59,234 bases of DNA from Verrucomicrobiota bacterium (GCA_020630975.1 JAHDID010000037.1:1-59234), one strand, 5' to 3'. Shown: positions 23,469 through 33,309, numbered from the stretch's first letter. A program made the numbers and translations. Notes: a model not told the origin generated them from the letters alone.

Positions 23469-25961
23469 CTACCAGCGCCAGCTGGCCTTCACAGTGCCCA
23501 GATGCAGCTGGGCATGTTCTTGGAAAAAGCGGGCTTGGTAGTCGAAGAACAACCCAAAGTTACTATTAAAATCTAAACCCATACCAGCACCAAATTCCAT
23601 CCAACCTTCGCCGGGATCGACTTGGCTTAGGCTGCGGCTAACGCTTGCGCCTCGGCCGACAACAGCTCCAGTGGCGGTATTGATTTGCGCGACAGGGCTT
23701 TGTTGTAAGGTTCCACTGACGTTGGTCTCTTGGTTGAAGTTCTCTCTGCCGTAACCGAGACGAAAGGTCGGGCTCATCGCTCCCCACGTTGTGTCGTGAT
23801 TCCAGTTAAGCTGCCAACCGAGGGTGGTGATCAGGGATTCATAATCTTGCTCGCGGAACATACTACTGGCGCGGATGTCGCCGGTTTCGGTATAACCATC
23901 GAGTTGTCCCCAACTGTAGTCGGCGCGGAAAGTCGGACCGTGTACGAAGCGGTTTTCTACAGGAATGTTGTAGCCGAGATTAAGAGTGGTCTGGTGACTC
24001 TCGATATCGGGACTAGCGGTGACCGTGGAGCCTAGTCCTGTATTACGGGTGATATCCGCCTGGTAATCACCATAACTATAGAAAATATCTCCCCAGAAGT
24101 TGTTGTTAAAATAGGAGGCGTAGGTCATATAGGCATCGCCCTCGATATCCACGCCGCCTAGGCCATTGCGCAGGGTGTTATCATTCCATATATGCGACCA
24201 GCCCACGCCTACTGCGCAGTTTTCATTGAGTACATATTCGATACCAGCGGTGGCTGCATAGGTATGACTATCCAGGCCTGGGCTACCGCCGAGAGCATCG
24301 AGATCGTATTGACCAAAGTCGGCGGCGGCAAACACTTCCCAATTGTTGCCGTATGCAATCACATCCGGATCGGCTGAATGATTGGCTGGCTGAGTGACGC
24401 TGGGTACAAATGGATTGGCATCGTTAACGTCTGTCGAACGGCTGTGTGCTGCACTAGAAGTAACACCTGTTGTAGCGGCGGTTGTTTGACCGTTGAGGTT
24501 GATTGTATTGGTTATGTTCATATCTCGCTCTGCTCGGTGATACCTTGAAGCAGAGACTTCGTGCCCACGGCGCATCCTGTGCTCCCGCTCGAAGGGGGTA
24601 TGCCGCATTCTTAGGCGGTAGATACGCTGGTTGAGACTCCGACCCGCGACGTTATGGATATTAGCTGCAACCTGGCCTACTGCCAAATTCATCGGGATCG
24701 CACTATCTATTAATTGATCGATGGCTGCGGTATCGGTAACCTCGATGATTGTCGGAATGACAGTGGTACCACCGCCTCCACCAGTGCTTCCTCCACCCCC
24801 TCCACCAGTGCTTCCTCCACCCCCTCCAGAGGGAGGCTTGATGATCTCTGTGATCACCAGATCGATCGAGCCATCGGCTGTGTTGTGAACAAGCGTCGCG
24901 GTCCAACCAGTCGGTAAAACCAACCCCAGGTCACCAACATTCCCAGTCAGTGCTCCTGAGTAGTCGAAAAGCGGGACGGTTCCAATATTGCATCGCCCAC
25001 TGTCATCAACCACCACGGTTCCCGGAGTGCCTGACAAGTATAGACGGTTCGCATTTATCAAATCACTAGTCGTATCACTGAGATCGAAATGAAAATTACC
25101 ACCAGTTAGATCGAGGCCGGCTCCACCGAAAGTCAGTGTGCCGATACTGTTGTCACCCGGCCTGAGGGTTGCCCCGGCGGTTCGCAGGGCGTTAATGCGA
25201 GTAAGGGTAGTAGGCATCGATACCAAACCTGTGCCGCTTAAAGTTTGGCTCGGTTGTAGCGTGTATCCCAAGTTGGTCACACCCGTTTCAGTGAGATCCC
25301 AGATTCCATTGGCGACAATACTCGGTGAAGCGATCGAAGTGATATCGCGGTGAAAGCGCAGCGTTCCATCGGTGATCCTGGTTTCACCTGTGTAGGAAAA
25401 GGTCCCAGAACGGAAGTAGACATCACCGCTACTGGTATCGTTTACCTCAACCCCGCCCGTACCAGAAAGACCTGACCTAATACGAATGATCGAGTCTCCG
25501 GCAGCATTGAGCTGGATGTCATCGTTTAAAATAACAGGCAAAAACAGATCGAGATTACCTGTGCCACTGCTGTTGACCTGTGCGATGGCTCCATTGTTAT
25601 CGAAAGCAAACTGCTGAGCTCCCGACTGTCGGTTGATAAATCCCGGTGCCGTGGCATTTAAAATCCCGATCGTCACGGAATCTCGCAGTTGAATCACATT
25701 CGTCCCAAAGGCCGCTGAGGGAAAATTGGTGATATTTACGGTAGCGCCGGCGTTATTGGTGGGAGCTGTGCCGCCAGCCCAGTTGCCGCCAAAGGCTGTG
25801 CCCCATAATTGGCTATTGTTGCCGCCAAGGCCGCCGGTGAAATCGAAATTTTGCGCATGAAGGTTATCACTTAGAATCAAGACAATCAAAGCCAAGCCCG
25901 CGCGCAGCCATCCTTTTACGACGCCTGGGGGGAAACTTAAATTGAGAAAGCAACAATCCAT
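23469..25961 (-). CDS. Autotransporter with beta-strand-repeat passenger and Gly-Ser linker
   Basis: An 830-residue paralogue with the largest passenger. A signal region (GWLRAGLALIVLILSDNLHA) ends near residue 36. Residues 40-370 contain autotransporter-associated beta-strand repeats, such as LSGTGGVEVNDTSSGDVYF and YTGETRITDGTLRF, which form right-handed beta-helices in known autotransporters. The linker is GGGGGGSTGGGGGG-like (about 377-399) instead of Thr-Pro. Then follow the Arg/His-rich segment (about 439-485, RSLNQRIYRLRMRHTPF) and the barrel (about 537-830) ending KASWRW. Barrel similarity to the tandem pair is high in protein but lower in DNA, so this copy is older. No palindrome element was seen upstream. 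Confidence 0.88.
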   Translation of the reverse strand: MDCCFLNLSFPPGVVKGWLRAGLALIVLILSDNLHAQNFDFTGGLGGNNSQLWGTAFGGNWAGGTAPTNNAGATVNITNFPSAAFGTNVIQLRDSVTIGILNATAPGFINRQSGAQQFAFDNNGAIAQVNSSGTGNLDLFLPVILNDDIQLNAAGDSIIRIRSGLSGTGGVEVNDTSSGDVYFRSGTFSYTGETRITDGTLRFHRDITSIASPSIVANGIWDLTETGVTNLGYTLQPSQTLSGTGLVSMPTTLTRINALRTAGATLRPGDNSIGTLTFGGAGLDLTGGNFHFDLSDTTSDLINANRLYLSGTPGTVVVDDSGRCNIGTVPLFDYSGALTGNVGDLGLVLPTGWTATLVHNTADGSIDLVITEIIKPPSGGGGGSTGGGGGGSTGGGGGTTVIPTIIEVTDTAAIDQLIDSAIPMNLAVGQVAANIHNVAGRSLNQRIYRLRMRHTPFEREHRMRRGHEVSASRYHRAERDMNITNTINLNGQTTAATTGVTSSAAHSRSTDVNDANPFVPSVTQPANHSADPDVIAYGNNWEVFAAADFGQYDLDALGGSPGLDSHTYAATAGIEYVLNENCAVGVGWSHIWNDNTLRNGLGGVDIEGDAYMTYASYFNNNFWGDIFYSYGDYQADITRNTGLGSTVTASPDIESHQTTLNLGYNIPVENRFVHGPTFRADYSWGQLDGYTETGDIRASSMFREQDYESLITTLGWQLNWNHDTTWGAMSPTFRLGYGRENFNQETNVSGTLQQSPVAQINTATGAVVGRGASVSRSLSQVDPGEGWMEFGAGMGLDFNSNFGLFFDYQARFFQEHAQLHLGTVKASWRW

Positions 25962-26107
25962 CAGTGACCTGACGTGCGCAGCCGTATTTCAGGTGGACAC
26001 GAGTTTCTCAAAAAATAGATTGAAATTTGAGGAAAGTTTATATTTAAGGCTATCTGTCCACTAAGTTCAGTCATCTGACGTGTGGTAATGAGGGAAATCA
26101 ATCTGCC

Positions 26108-26659
26108 TTGAACTCTGCCACCAACAACGATTCAGATTATCCACGCGACGACGTGCTGAAACAGGCCTTCGCCTGTCAGGGGAAGCTCGTCGCCTACGCC
26201 TACACCCTGCTTTCCGACTACGGAGCAGCCGAAGACGTGGTCCAAAATGCCTTTGTCGTCGTGGCGAAAAAATATAACCAATACGAGCCTGGCAGCTCGA
26301 TCTTGGCATGGTGCCGCTCCATCGTTCGACTGGAGGTACTCAACTATCGCCGCAAACATCAGCGCCAGATCCCTGTCGAGCGGTTGATATTGTTCGACTC
26401 CATGGATGCCGCTTTTGCCGAACAGCAGCAGGCCGACCACAATACGTCCGGGCTGGAGGATCTGCACATCTGCCTAGGGGAACTTCCGAAACGCTCCCGT
26501 GAAATCATCCGCCTGCAATATCAGGAGGAGAAAACCTACGAAGAAATAGGCGTTAATATGGGCATGAAAATCGAAGCCGTGCGAAAAGCGCTCTATCGGA
26601 TTCGCAATCAACTAAGAGAGTGCGTGGAGAAGCGCATGGCTGAATCCAATGTAACATGA
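26108..26659 (+). CDS. ECF RNA polymerase sigma factor
   Basis: A 183-residue sigma-70 family factor of the extracytoplasmic type. Region 2 spans about 17-85 (AYAYTLLSDYGAAEDVVQNAFVVV, AWCRSIVRLEVLNYRR). Region 4 spans about 120-175 (LPKRSREIIRLQYQEEKTYEEI, IEAVRKALYRIRNQL). The start is taken as TTG at 26108 with GAGGG about 13 bases upstream; no in-frame ATG fits better. It is followed after 88 bases by a FecR-LamG gene, the usual pairing in Planctomycetes and Verrucomicrobiota. The FecR-like product is a likely partner or anti-sigma. Targets may include the downstream esterase gene. Confidence 0.9.
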   Translation: MNSATNNDSDYPRDDVLKQAFACQGKLVAYAYTLLSDYGAAEDVVQNAFVVVAKKYNQYEPGSSILAWCRSIVRLEVLNYRRKHQRQIPVERLILFDSMDAAFAEQQQADHNTSGLEDLHICLGELPKRSREIIRLQYQEEKTYEEIGVNMGMKIEAVRKALYRIRNQLRECVEKRMAESNVT

Positions 26660-26747
26660 TGATGCTTGAACAGAAGGCAACAAAGGGTGTTTTTAATATC
26701 CTTCGTATCTTTTCCTACCTTCTGTTCCCCAAAGTAAGGCTGCCATA

Positions 26748-28268
26748 ATGACCCCAACAGAAATAAACAGATTGGAAACCCTGATCCAAGCGCAACTCGC
26801 CGGGGAACTCGACAGTGGCGAATGCGAAGAACTGGCTCGCATGCTCGACAGCTCGTCGGAAGCCCGTCAACGGTTTGTGGAACTGGCCGAATTCGAATCC
26901 GCGCTTACCTCGATTCATCGCGAGCCCAATATCCAGGGCGCAGAATATGCCGAAGCCCCCCCTGAGCACTTACTGAGTAAACAGGAGAAATTCTGGAAAA
27001 TCGCTCCCTGGATCGCCGTCGCCGCTTGTCTTCTGTTACTACTGGTTCCGAAAGCTGATCTGCCCACAGATTCCCCAGACCAATCGGTAGCCCGCCTTCT
27101 CAATGAAGTTGGCTCCTCATTTGCCAAAAATACAGAAAACCGATTCCATCCCGGCTCCTACCAGTTAAACAAAGGCACCATCCATCTCGGTTTCATAAAC
27201 GGGGCAGAACTGGTAATCGAGGCACCGGCCAGTTTTCACATCCGCGATGAAAAATATATCCGGCTCGACTATGGCAAAGTTCGCGCCATGATTTCGCCCG
27301 AAGCCCAAGGCTTCACCATCGCCACTCGCGAAGCCAATTTTGAAGACCTCGGCACCGAATTTGCACTGCAGGTCGATCCTCAAGCAGGAGCAGGTACAAT
27401 TCATGTATTCGAAGGGCTGGTAAATGTCCGCCATCCGCAGTCCAACCAACTGATCCGCAGTCTCACCGACGGTGAAAGAGGTGGTTTCCTAAAAGGCGAG
27501 GCCACTACCGATTCACCGGAAACTTTCCAAGCCGAGAATCTACCGGCTCCGGGGCGTATCGGGCTGAAGCGGTGGCAGGCCTCTCATGAGAAACTGCTAA
27601 CCGATCCCGATCTGATCGGCTGCTACTTTTTCCAACGTGACCCACAGTGTGAAGACACGCTCATCAACAGTGCTGGTAGTAGTAGTGATGCCATCATAAA
27701 AGGAGCCCGCTGGGTAACGGGGCGTTGGCCGGGTAAGCAAGCGCTACTGTTCGATAGCGATACGGATTTTGCTGAGTTTGAAATTCCGGGTGACTATAGC
27801 GAATTATCGATCGCTGCTTGGCTACTGGTCGATCGCCTGGACTATACATTAAACGCCGTGGTCGATTCAAACAACTGGCAGCCAGGAGATATACATTTAC
27901 AGATCAATCGCTTTGGTTATCCCTATGTCGATGTCGCTGGGTCCCGCATCATCGGAGCTGTTCCTGGCTGGGCTAGCGCAGTGATCAAGCCGCGCGAATG
28001 GGTGCATCTAGCGACCACAATATCGCTCGATGGAGAAAAAGCCTTCACCTATGTCAATGGCCAGAAGACCGGCGAGTTTCCTATGAGGGAAACCGGCTTA
28101 ATCCGCCCATCAACCTGTCGCATCGGGAATTGGCAATCCAATGGCAGCGATACTCGGCCAAGGGCATTCAAGGGCCGAATCGATGAGCTTGTGATTTGGA
28201 ATAGGGCGATCGATGCGGAGAGGATAATGGCCGAGGTGGAGCGGGGGCGACCAAGTATGGATTGGTAG
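26748..28268 (+). CDS. FecR-domain membrane protein with C-terminal LamG domain
   Basis: A 506-residue protein with a cytoplasmic helical N terminus (1-75; LAGELDSGECEELARML), one membrane helix (about 84-99, APWIAVAACLLLLLV), and a FecR domain (about 140-250; GTIHLGFINGAELVIEAPA, LGTEFALQVDP, IHVFEGLVNV). A concanavalin/LamG domain (about 345-500) follows, with YSELSIAAWLLVDRLDY, WVHLATTISLDG and FKGRIDELVIWNRAI. The layout suggests a cell-surface glycan sensor that relays to the sigma factor encoded just upstream. It lacks a canonical zinc-binding anti-sigma motif, so how it would hold the sigma factor is unclear. Confidence 0.9.
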   Translation: MTPTEINRLETLIQAQLAGELDSGECEELARMLDSSSEARQRFVELAEFESALTSIHREPNIQGAEYAEAPPEHLLSKQEKFWKIAPWIAVAACLLLLLVPKADLPTDSPDQSVARLLNEVGSSFAKNTENRFHPGSYQLNKGTIHLGFINGAELVIEAPASFHIRDEKYIRLDYGKVRAMISPEAQGFTIATREANFEDLGTEFALQVDPQAGAGTIHVFEGLVNVRHPQSNQLIRSLTDGERGGFLKGEATTDSPETFQAENLPAPGRIGLKRWQASHEKLLTDPDLIGCYFFQRDPQCEDTLINSAGSSSDAIIKGARWVTGRWPGKQALLFDSDTDFAEFEIPGDYSELSIAAWLLVDRLDYTLNAVVDSNNWQPGDIHLQINRFGYPYVDVAGSRIIGAVPGWASAVIKPREWVHLATTISLDGEKAFTYVNGQKTGEFPMRETGLIRPSTCRIGNWQSNGSDTRPRAFKGRIDELVIWNRAIDAERIMAEVERGRPSMDW

Positions 28269-28486
28269 CCGTGGCACTGAATTTAGCCGATGAATCAACC
28301 TGTGATTCGCGCAAAGCAAAGATTACGCTACCAGCCGTGGCCAAAGTCATTGGCTCAATCACGGAGTTCCCGATTTCTATGCGTACATCGGGTAAAGTCG
28401 GTGCTGCTTCCCCCAGCTGACAATGTCAGAAATAGTCGATTTGCAGTCCACCTATCCAGGCTTAAGGCGGTACAGTGTTAAACGGA

Positions 28487-30883
28487 ATGAACTTTAAAAT
28501 ATCGATCTTTCTCTTGCTCTTTTGCTTGCCTACCCTCCGGGGAAAAGCGGAACCATTACGCTTCGCTAAAATCTTCACTGACCACGGCATCTTGCAGCGC
28601 GAAATGCCGGTTCCCGTCTGGGGCTGGGCGGAGCCGAAAGCCGAAGTTAGCATCGAATTTGCCGGGCAAACCAAAACTGCTACAGTTGATGAAGGTGGTA
28701 AATGGTTCGTTCATCTCGATCCTCTTTTGGCCAGCGCCGAAGGCAGGGAATTGAAAGTAGCATCTGGCGACCAGTCGGTAGTGCTTTCCAATATCCTGGT
28801 CGGCGAAGTTTGGCTCGCCAGTGGTCAGTCGAATATGGGATTCTCGATTCCCAAATCCACTCATGCCGACGAGGCTCGCGAGGTCATTCCACATACGGAG
28901 TTTCGCCGCTTCAAAGTCGGTCCCTGGCTCGCCGATCAACCATTGGAAGACATTGGAGCTGAGGGCGCTTTCCAGGATAAAAGATGGCGCAAGGGCGACG
29001 AAGTGCAGTGGCGAGTGGTCGATAATGAAAAGTATGGCCTCAACTGGATGAGTGCCGTTGGTTCATGGTTTGCGCACGAAATACGCATTTCCCGGGGCGT
29101 CCCTGTCGGCCTGATCGAATCACACTTTGGTGGTTCACAACTCTATGCCTGGACACCAATTGAAGTTCTGGAAAGCAATCCAGAATACCAGCGCGATATT
29201 CTGGATGTCTATCAAAAGAAGAAACAGGAGTGGCAGCAAAAGTATAGTGAATGGGAGGCTGATCCGAATCGCATTCCCGACAAGCCGCCGACTGAACCCT
29301 GGCGTCCCGCCTGCCTATACAATGCTCAAATTGCATCAATCACTCCGTTTGCGATGCGTGGTGTGATCTGGTATCAGGGCGAATCGAACCAAGGTGGAGC
29401 CGAGGCTTATCGCAGACAGTTGCCCGATATGGTGTCTGGCTGGCGCAAGGCTTTTCAGAAAGACGATCTGGCATTTCTCGCCGTGCAGCTCCCGTCTTTT
29501 GGTAAAGTTCGCGATTGGCATTCCAGCCCATGGTCCGAGATAAATGAGTCAATATCTCTACTGGAGAAAACTCTACCAAACACCGCGTCGGTCGTGTCGA
29601 TCGATTGTGGACTACCAAACGAAATTCATCCACCACTCAAGAAGCCGATCGGGCAACGCTTGGCCTTAGCGGCACGGGCAAAAGTCTATGGAGAAAAAGA
29701 ACTGGTATGGAGCGGACCGACATTTCGGAAAGCCGAGTTCAAAGAGGGCAAAGCGATCATCCATTTCGATCATGTGGGCTCCGGCCTGGTAGCGAAAGAC
29801 GGTCCTTTAACGGGGTTCACCCTCGCAGGAATAGATCAACAGCGCGCTGCTGGAAAGGGCGTCGTGCGAGCATACGAGTCTAAGTTTCACAAAGCGACTG
29901 CCGAGATCGTCGGTGATACCGTAGTGGTGCAATCCGAATCGATCACTGCCCCTGTAGCCGTCCGCTACGCCTGGCAGGATTCTCCGATTGCCAATTTATG
30001 GAATAAAGAAGGTTTGCCAGCCGGGGCATTTCGTAGTGATATTTGGCGGCTGCAGACCCAGGCGACCATTAGGGAGCCATTGGTATTGAAACAAGGCGGA
30101 ACCGCTGAACAGCCTGTTATTTTTGATGGGCAGGGTATGCTCATCGATCTCGGTATCGAAGTGGTCGATCACCCGTGGGAAAAGAACGGCGACGTCTGGA
30201 CTTCTTCCCCCGACCTGCTAGCTGATCACGGATTAAAACCACGTATCGCGGGCCAAAGCGCTGGCCTGTTCGTGGAAGGAATCCCGATTACCATACCGCG
30301 AGATATCGAAACCGAGAAACAATACGGCAAAGAAAAGCGATCTCGCTGCTACTTCCCCCCCGATCAACTTGAACCAGGCGAGATGGGCTACAAAGACGAT
30401 GGCAGTCTCTACTTTCGTTGGCCCAAAGATGTCTCTCCGACCAACCTAAAACTATATCTACCGCCGAAAGCGGGGACCAACTGTGTCTCGATCGCTTGCT
30501 CCCACATCACGATCCGCAATCTCACCGTGATGCGCGCAGGCAACGATGGTTTCAACATCCACGGCGACCGCATCGGCATCCGTCTCGAAAACATCCGAGC
30601 TTTCTCCTGCGCCGACGAAGGTATCAGCGCACATGAGGCAACTGAGATGGAAGTCCGCAGTAGCGAAATCGCCTGGAACGGTTCCGCTTCAGGTGGCGTC
30701 GCCGATGTGAATGATTCGGTTACTAGCTATACCGATTGCACTGTTCATGATAATGCTGGGGCAGCGTTTTATTTTGCTGGTAAAAAGCACAGTGTAGAAA
30801 ATGTGATTATCTACAATCAGGAGAGAGAATTTTCGGTACAGAATGGGACGGAATTCATCAATCACGAAGGCTCCAAAAAGTAG
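28487..30883 (+). CDS. SASA-type acetylesterase fused to right-handed beta-helix domain
   Basis: A 798-residue protein if started at ATG 28487, which gives a signal peptide (MNFKISIFLLLFCLPTLRG). Residues 20-530 form a sialate O-acetylesterase-like enzyme: a WGWAEPKAEVSIEFAG accessory strand region, the nucleophile block ASGQSNMGFS near 110, the YQGESNQGG block, and the EIHPPLKKPIGQRLALAA block with the catalytic His. Residues from about 540 to the end form a parallel beta-helix with repeated turns (HITIRNLTVMRAGNDGFNIH, IRLENIRAFSCADEGISAH), as in pectate-lyase-like carbohydrate enzymes. One chain may both deacetylate and bind or cut a polysaccharide. It follows the ECF/FecR-LamG pair after 218 bases. 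Confidence 0.85.
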   Translation: MNFKISIFLLLFCLPTLRGKAEPLRFAKIFTDHGILQREMPVPVWGWAEPKAEVSIEFAGQTKTATVDEGGKWFVHLDPLLASAEGRELKVASGDQSVVLSNILVGEVWLASGQSNMGFSIPKSTHADEAREVIPHTEFRRFKVGPWLADQPLEDIGAEGAFQDKRWRKGDEVQWRVVDNEKYGLNWMSAVGSWFAHEIRISRGVPVGLIESHFGGSQLYAWTPIEVLESNPEYQRDILDVYQKKKQEWQQKYSEWEADPNRIPDKPPTEPWRPACLYNAQIASITPFAMRGVIWYQGESNQGGAEAYRRQLPDMVSGWRKAFQKDDLAFLAVQLPSFGKVRDWHSSPWSEINESISLLEKTLPNTASVVSIDCGLPNEIHPPLKKPIGQRLALAARAKVYGEKELVWSGPTFRKAEFKEGKAIIHFDHVGSGLVAKDGPLTGFTLAGIDQQRAAGKGVVRAYESKFHKATAEIVGDTVVVQSESITAPVAVRYAWQDSPIANLWNKEGLPAGAFRSDIWRLQTQATIREPLVLKQGGTAEQPVIFDGQGMLIDLGIEVVDHPWEKNGDVWTSSPDLLADHGLKPRIAGQSAGLFVEGIPITIPRDIETEKQYGKEKRSRCYFPPDQLEPGEMGYKDDGSLYFRWPKDVSPTNLKLYLPPKAGTNCVSIACSHITIRNLTVMRAGNDGFNIHGDRIGIRLENIRAFSCADEGISAHEATEMEVRSSEIAWNGSASGGVADVNDSVTSYTDCTVHDNAGAAFYFAGKKHSVENVIIYNQEREFSVQNGTEFINHEGSKK

Positions 30884-31144
30884 AATAGGCACTTCTGCCG
30901 CACTTCTGCCTGTTAATTGGGGGATCAGCCTTCATGCTTCTCGAAAAAATACGAGTGAGGCTCTTGGGCTCACCTTCATGGATGAGGCGATCTCGAAGAG
31001 AAGCGATGTCGTGAAGTTCTTTTCCTCAAAGGTTAGCTCATTTCCATCGTCCTACTTATCTCAAATCGAGCTCCCGACATGGGGCGGATTCTTCGCTTGC
31101 CCCGCTGGAAGAAAGGCCCGACACTCCCCGCTTCCATTTTTTCA

Positions 31145-32035
31145 ATGGCTTATGACTTACAGACTCAGATAGAAAAGGCATCCGTGCTATTGGAGGCCTT
31201 ACCCTATCTGCAGCAATTTCGCGGCGAGACTTTTCTGATCAAAGTAGGCGGTAGCGCCATGGACGATCGCCAATTGGTGAAACACCTGCTACGCGATGTG
31301 GTGTTTCTCGAGATCGCAGGGATTAACCCCGTGCTGGTACACGGTGGGGGCAAGGCGATCTCTGCTGCCATGGCAGAGGCAGGGCTGGAGGCGAGCTTCG
31401 TCGGCGGTCTGCGGGTGACGACTGATGAGGCGATGGACATCGTCGAGCAGACGCTGAGCGGTGAGATCAATCCGGGTCTGGTGAGCGATATCCAGGCCTA
31501 TGGTGGTGAGTCTGTAGGCTTGCCTGGGAGCGAAGTCTTTATCGGTGAGCGGATCACTGGCTGGTCTGAGGAGACCGAGAGCGAGGTGAGCCTGGGCCGG
31601 GTCGGGCGGGTAGTCGATATCGATACGACTCAGATCGAAGCGGCTATCAGCAAGAATGTCGTGCCGGTGGTGTCGCCTATCGCAAAGGAGGCTGGCACTG
31701 GGCTGGCACTGAATGTGAATGCGGACCTGGCGGCTAGTGCTTTGGCTGCGCGGTTGCAGCCCGCCAAGCTAGTTTATTTGAGTGATGTGCTCGGAGTCAT
31801 GCAGGATCCGTCTGATGAGAGCACACTGATTCACTCCATCCACGCCGACCAAGTCGAGGGCATGATCGATGATGGTACCCTCGGCGGCGGGATGATCCCC
31901 AAGCTGCGCTCCTCGGTAGAGGCGCTCAATGCCGGTGTCGGCAAAGTACACCTGATCGATGGGCGAGTCAGCCACTCGCTGCTGCTCGAGATCTTCACCG
32001 AAGAGGGTGTCGGCACCGAGATCGTAGCAGGCTAG
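31145..32035 (+). CDS. argB: Acetylglutamate kinase
   Basis: A 296-residue amino acid kinase when started at ATG 31145 (MAYDLQTQIEKASVLLEALP); the longer frame from 31079 adds an unlikely Arg-rich stretch. It phosphorylates N-acetylglutamate in arginine synthesis. Motifs are IKVGGSAMDD, LVHGGGKAIS, the acetylglutamate-binding GLRVTTDEAMDIVE, and LNVNADLAASALAARL, plus GGGMIPKL near the C terminus. It is first in argB-argD-argF, all rightward with short gaps. The gap 30884-31144 ahead of it carries no gene; it probably holds the promoter, but no arginine-repressor site was recognised. Confidence 0.95.
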   Translation: MAYDLQTQIEKASVLLEALPYLQQFRGETFLIKVGGSAMDDRQLVKHLLRDVVFLEIAGINPVLVHGGGKAISAAMAEAGLEASFVGGLRVTTDEAMDIVEQTLSGEINPGLVSDIQAYGGESVGLPGSEVFIGERITGWSEETESEVSLGRVGRVVDIDTTQIEAAISKNVVPVVSPIAKEAGTGLALNVNADLAASALAARLQPAKLVYLSDVLGVMQDPSDESTLIHSIHADQVEGMIDDGTLGGGMIPKLRSSVEALNAGVGKVHLIDGRVSHSLLLEIFTEEGVGTEIVAG

Positions 32036-32079
32036 AGCTGCTTGCTATCTCTTTTTTTCCAACTAACCAAAACAAAGCG

Positions 32080-33309
32080 ATGACTACCTTTGAAAAGACT
32101 GAGCAATTCGTACTAGGCAACTACGGCAGATTTCCCGTGGCCATGTCTCGTGGCGAGGGGGCTCGCATCTGGGATGAGGCGGGGCAGGAGTATCTCGACT
32201 TCTGCACAGGCATCGCTGTGTGTTCGCTGGGGCACTCTCATCCAGTATTGGTGAATGCTATTACGGAGCAGGCTGGTCAGCTGTTGCATTGCTCGAATCT
32301 CTACCACATCCCACAGCAGTCGGAGCTGGCGCAGTTCATCGTCGAGCAGGCGATGGAGCTACCGGGTAAGGTATTTTTCTGCAATAGCGGTGCCGAGGCC
32401 AATGATGGTGCGGTGAAGACGGCGCGGAAGTATCACTACGACCAGACTGGCACCAATGATCGCTACGAGATCATCACCTGTCAGCAGTCTTTCCATGGGC
32501 GGACCCTCGGTGGCATCGCCGCGACAGGGCAGGAGAAGGTGAAGGTGGGCTTTGATCCGCTACTACCTGGTTTCGTTCATATCCCCTTCAATGATGCTGA
32601 GGCTCTGCGCGAGGCGGTGACGGATAAGACCGCAGCGATCCTTTTCGAGCCGATCCAGGGCGAGGGTGGTATCACACCGGCGACGGCAGAATTTTTCCAG
32701 ACGGCAGCTGAGCTGCGTGACGAGCATGGCCTGCTACTGATGTACGATGAGGTGCAGTGTGGCTTCGGGCGGACGGGTGACTGGTGTGGCTGGCGCACGA
32801 TCCTGCGGGACAGCGGTGTGGTAGCCGAGCCAGATGTGGTCACCTGGGCCAAGGGCATGGGCGGCGGTTTCCCGATCGGGTCGTTTTGGGTATCTGACAG
32901 GTGCGCAGCGGCGATGGGGCCGGGGACACATGGCTCGACTTTTGGCGGCACACCTCTGGCCAGTACAGCCTCGCTAGCTGTGCTCAGAGAGATACAGAGC
33001 AGCGGCTGTATGGCGCAGATCCCGCAGCTGGAGGCCAAGGTGAAAGCTAGAGTCGCAGGCTGGGATTACCCGCAGATCGCAGGTGTCCGAGGTGTCGGCC
33101 TGATGCTCGGTTTTCAGGTAAATCTAGATACTCTCCCAGAGGGCGAGCAGACGCCGATCTATCTGGTGAAGCTGCTGATGGCGGCTGGCCTACTCACTGT
33201 CCCTGCTGGGGCGGATATCGTTCGGTGGCTGCCACCGCTGAATGTGACCGAGGCTGAGATCGATGAGGCGTTCGAGAAATTCGAGAGCGTGCTCGACCAG
33301 CTCAATTGA
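32080..33309 (+). CDS. argD: Acetylornithine aminotransferase
   Basis: A 409-residue class III PLP aminotransferase, making N-acetylornithine from the semialdehyde. Features are YLDFCTGIAVCSLGHSHP near the N terminus, FCNSGAEANDGAVKTARK, the glycine-rich SFHGRTLGG, the PLP-contacting LLMYDEVQCGFGRTG, and the lysine of TWAKGMGGGFP. GSTFGGTPLAS follows. It lies 44 bases after argB. Ornithine-type relatives share these motifs, but the arg operon context settles the choice. Confidence 0.95.
   Translation: MTTFEKTEQFVLGNYGRFPVAMSRGEGARIWDEAGQEYLDFCTGIAVCSLGHSHPVLVNAITEQAGQLLHCSNLYHIPQQSELAQFIVEQAMELPGKVFFCNSGAEANDGAVKTARKYHYDQTGTNDRYEIITCQQSFHGRTLGGIAATGQEKVKVGFDPLLPGFVHIPFNDAEALREAVTDKTAAILFEPIQGEGGITPATAEFFQTAAELRDEHGLLLMYDEVQCGFGRTGDWCGWRTILRDSGVVAEPDVVTWAKGMGGGFPIGSFWVSDRCAAAMGPGTHGSTFGGTPLASTASLAVLREIQSSGCMAQIPQLEAKVKARVAGWDYPQIAGVRGVGLMLGFQVNLDTLPEGEQTPIYLVKLLMAAGLLTVPAGADIVRWLPPLNVTEAEIDEAFEKFESVLDQLN

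Noticed and set aside
30843-31172. Frame of 109 residues overlapping the end of the esterase gene and the start of argB
   Set aside because: Composition is not protein-like, it overlaps two well-supported genes in another frame, and has no recognisable motif.
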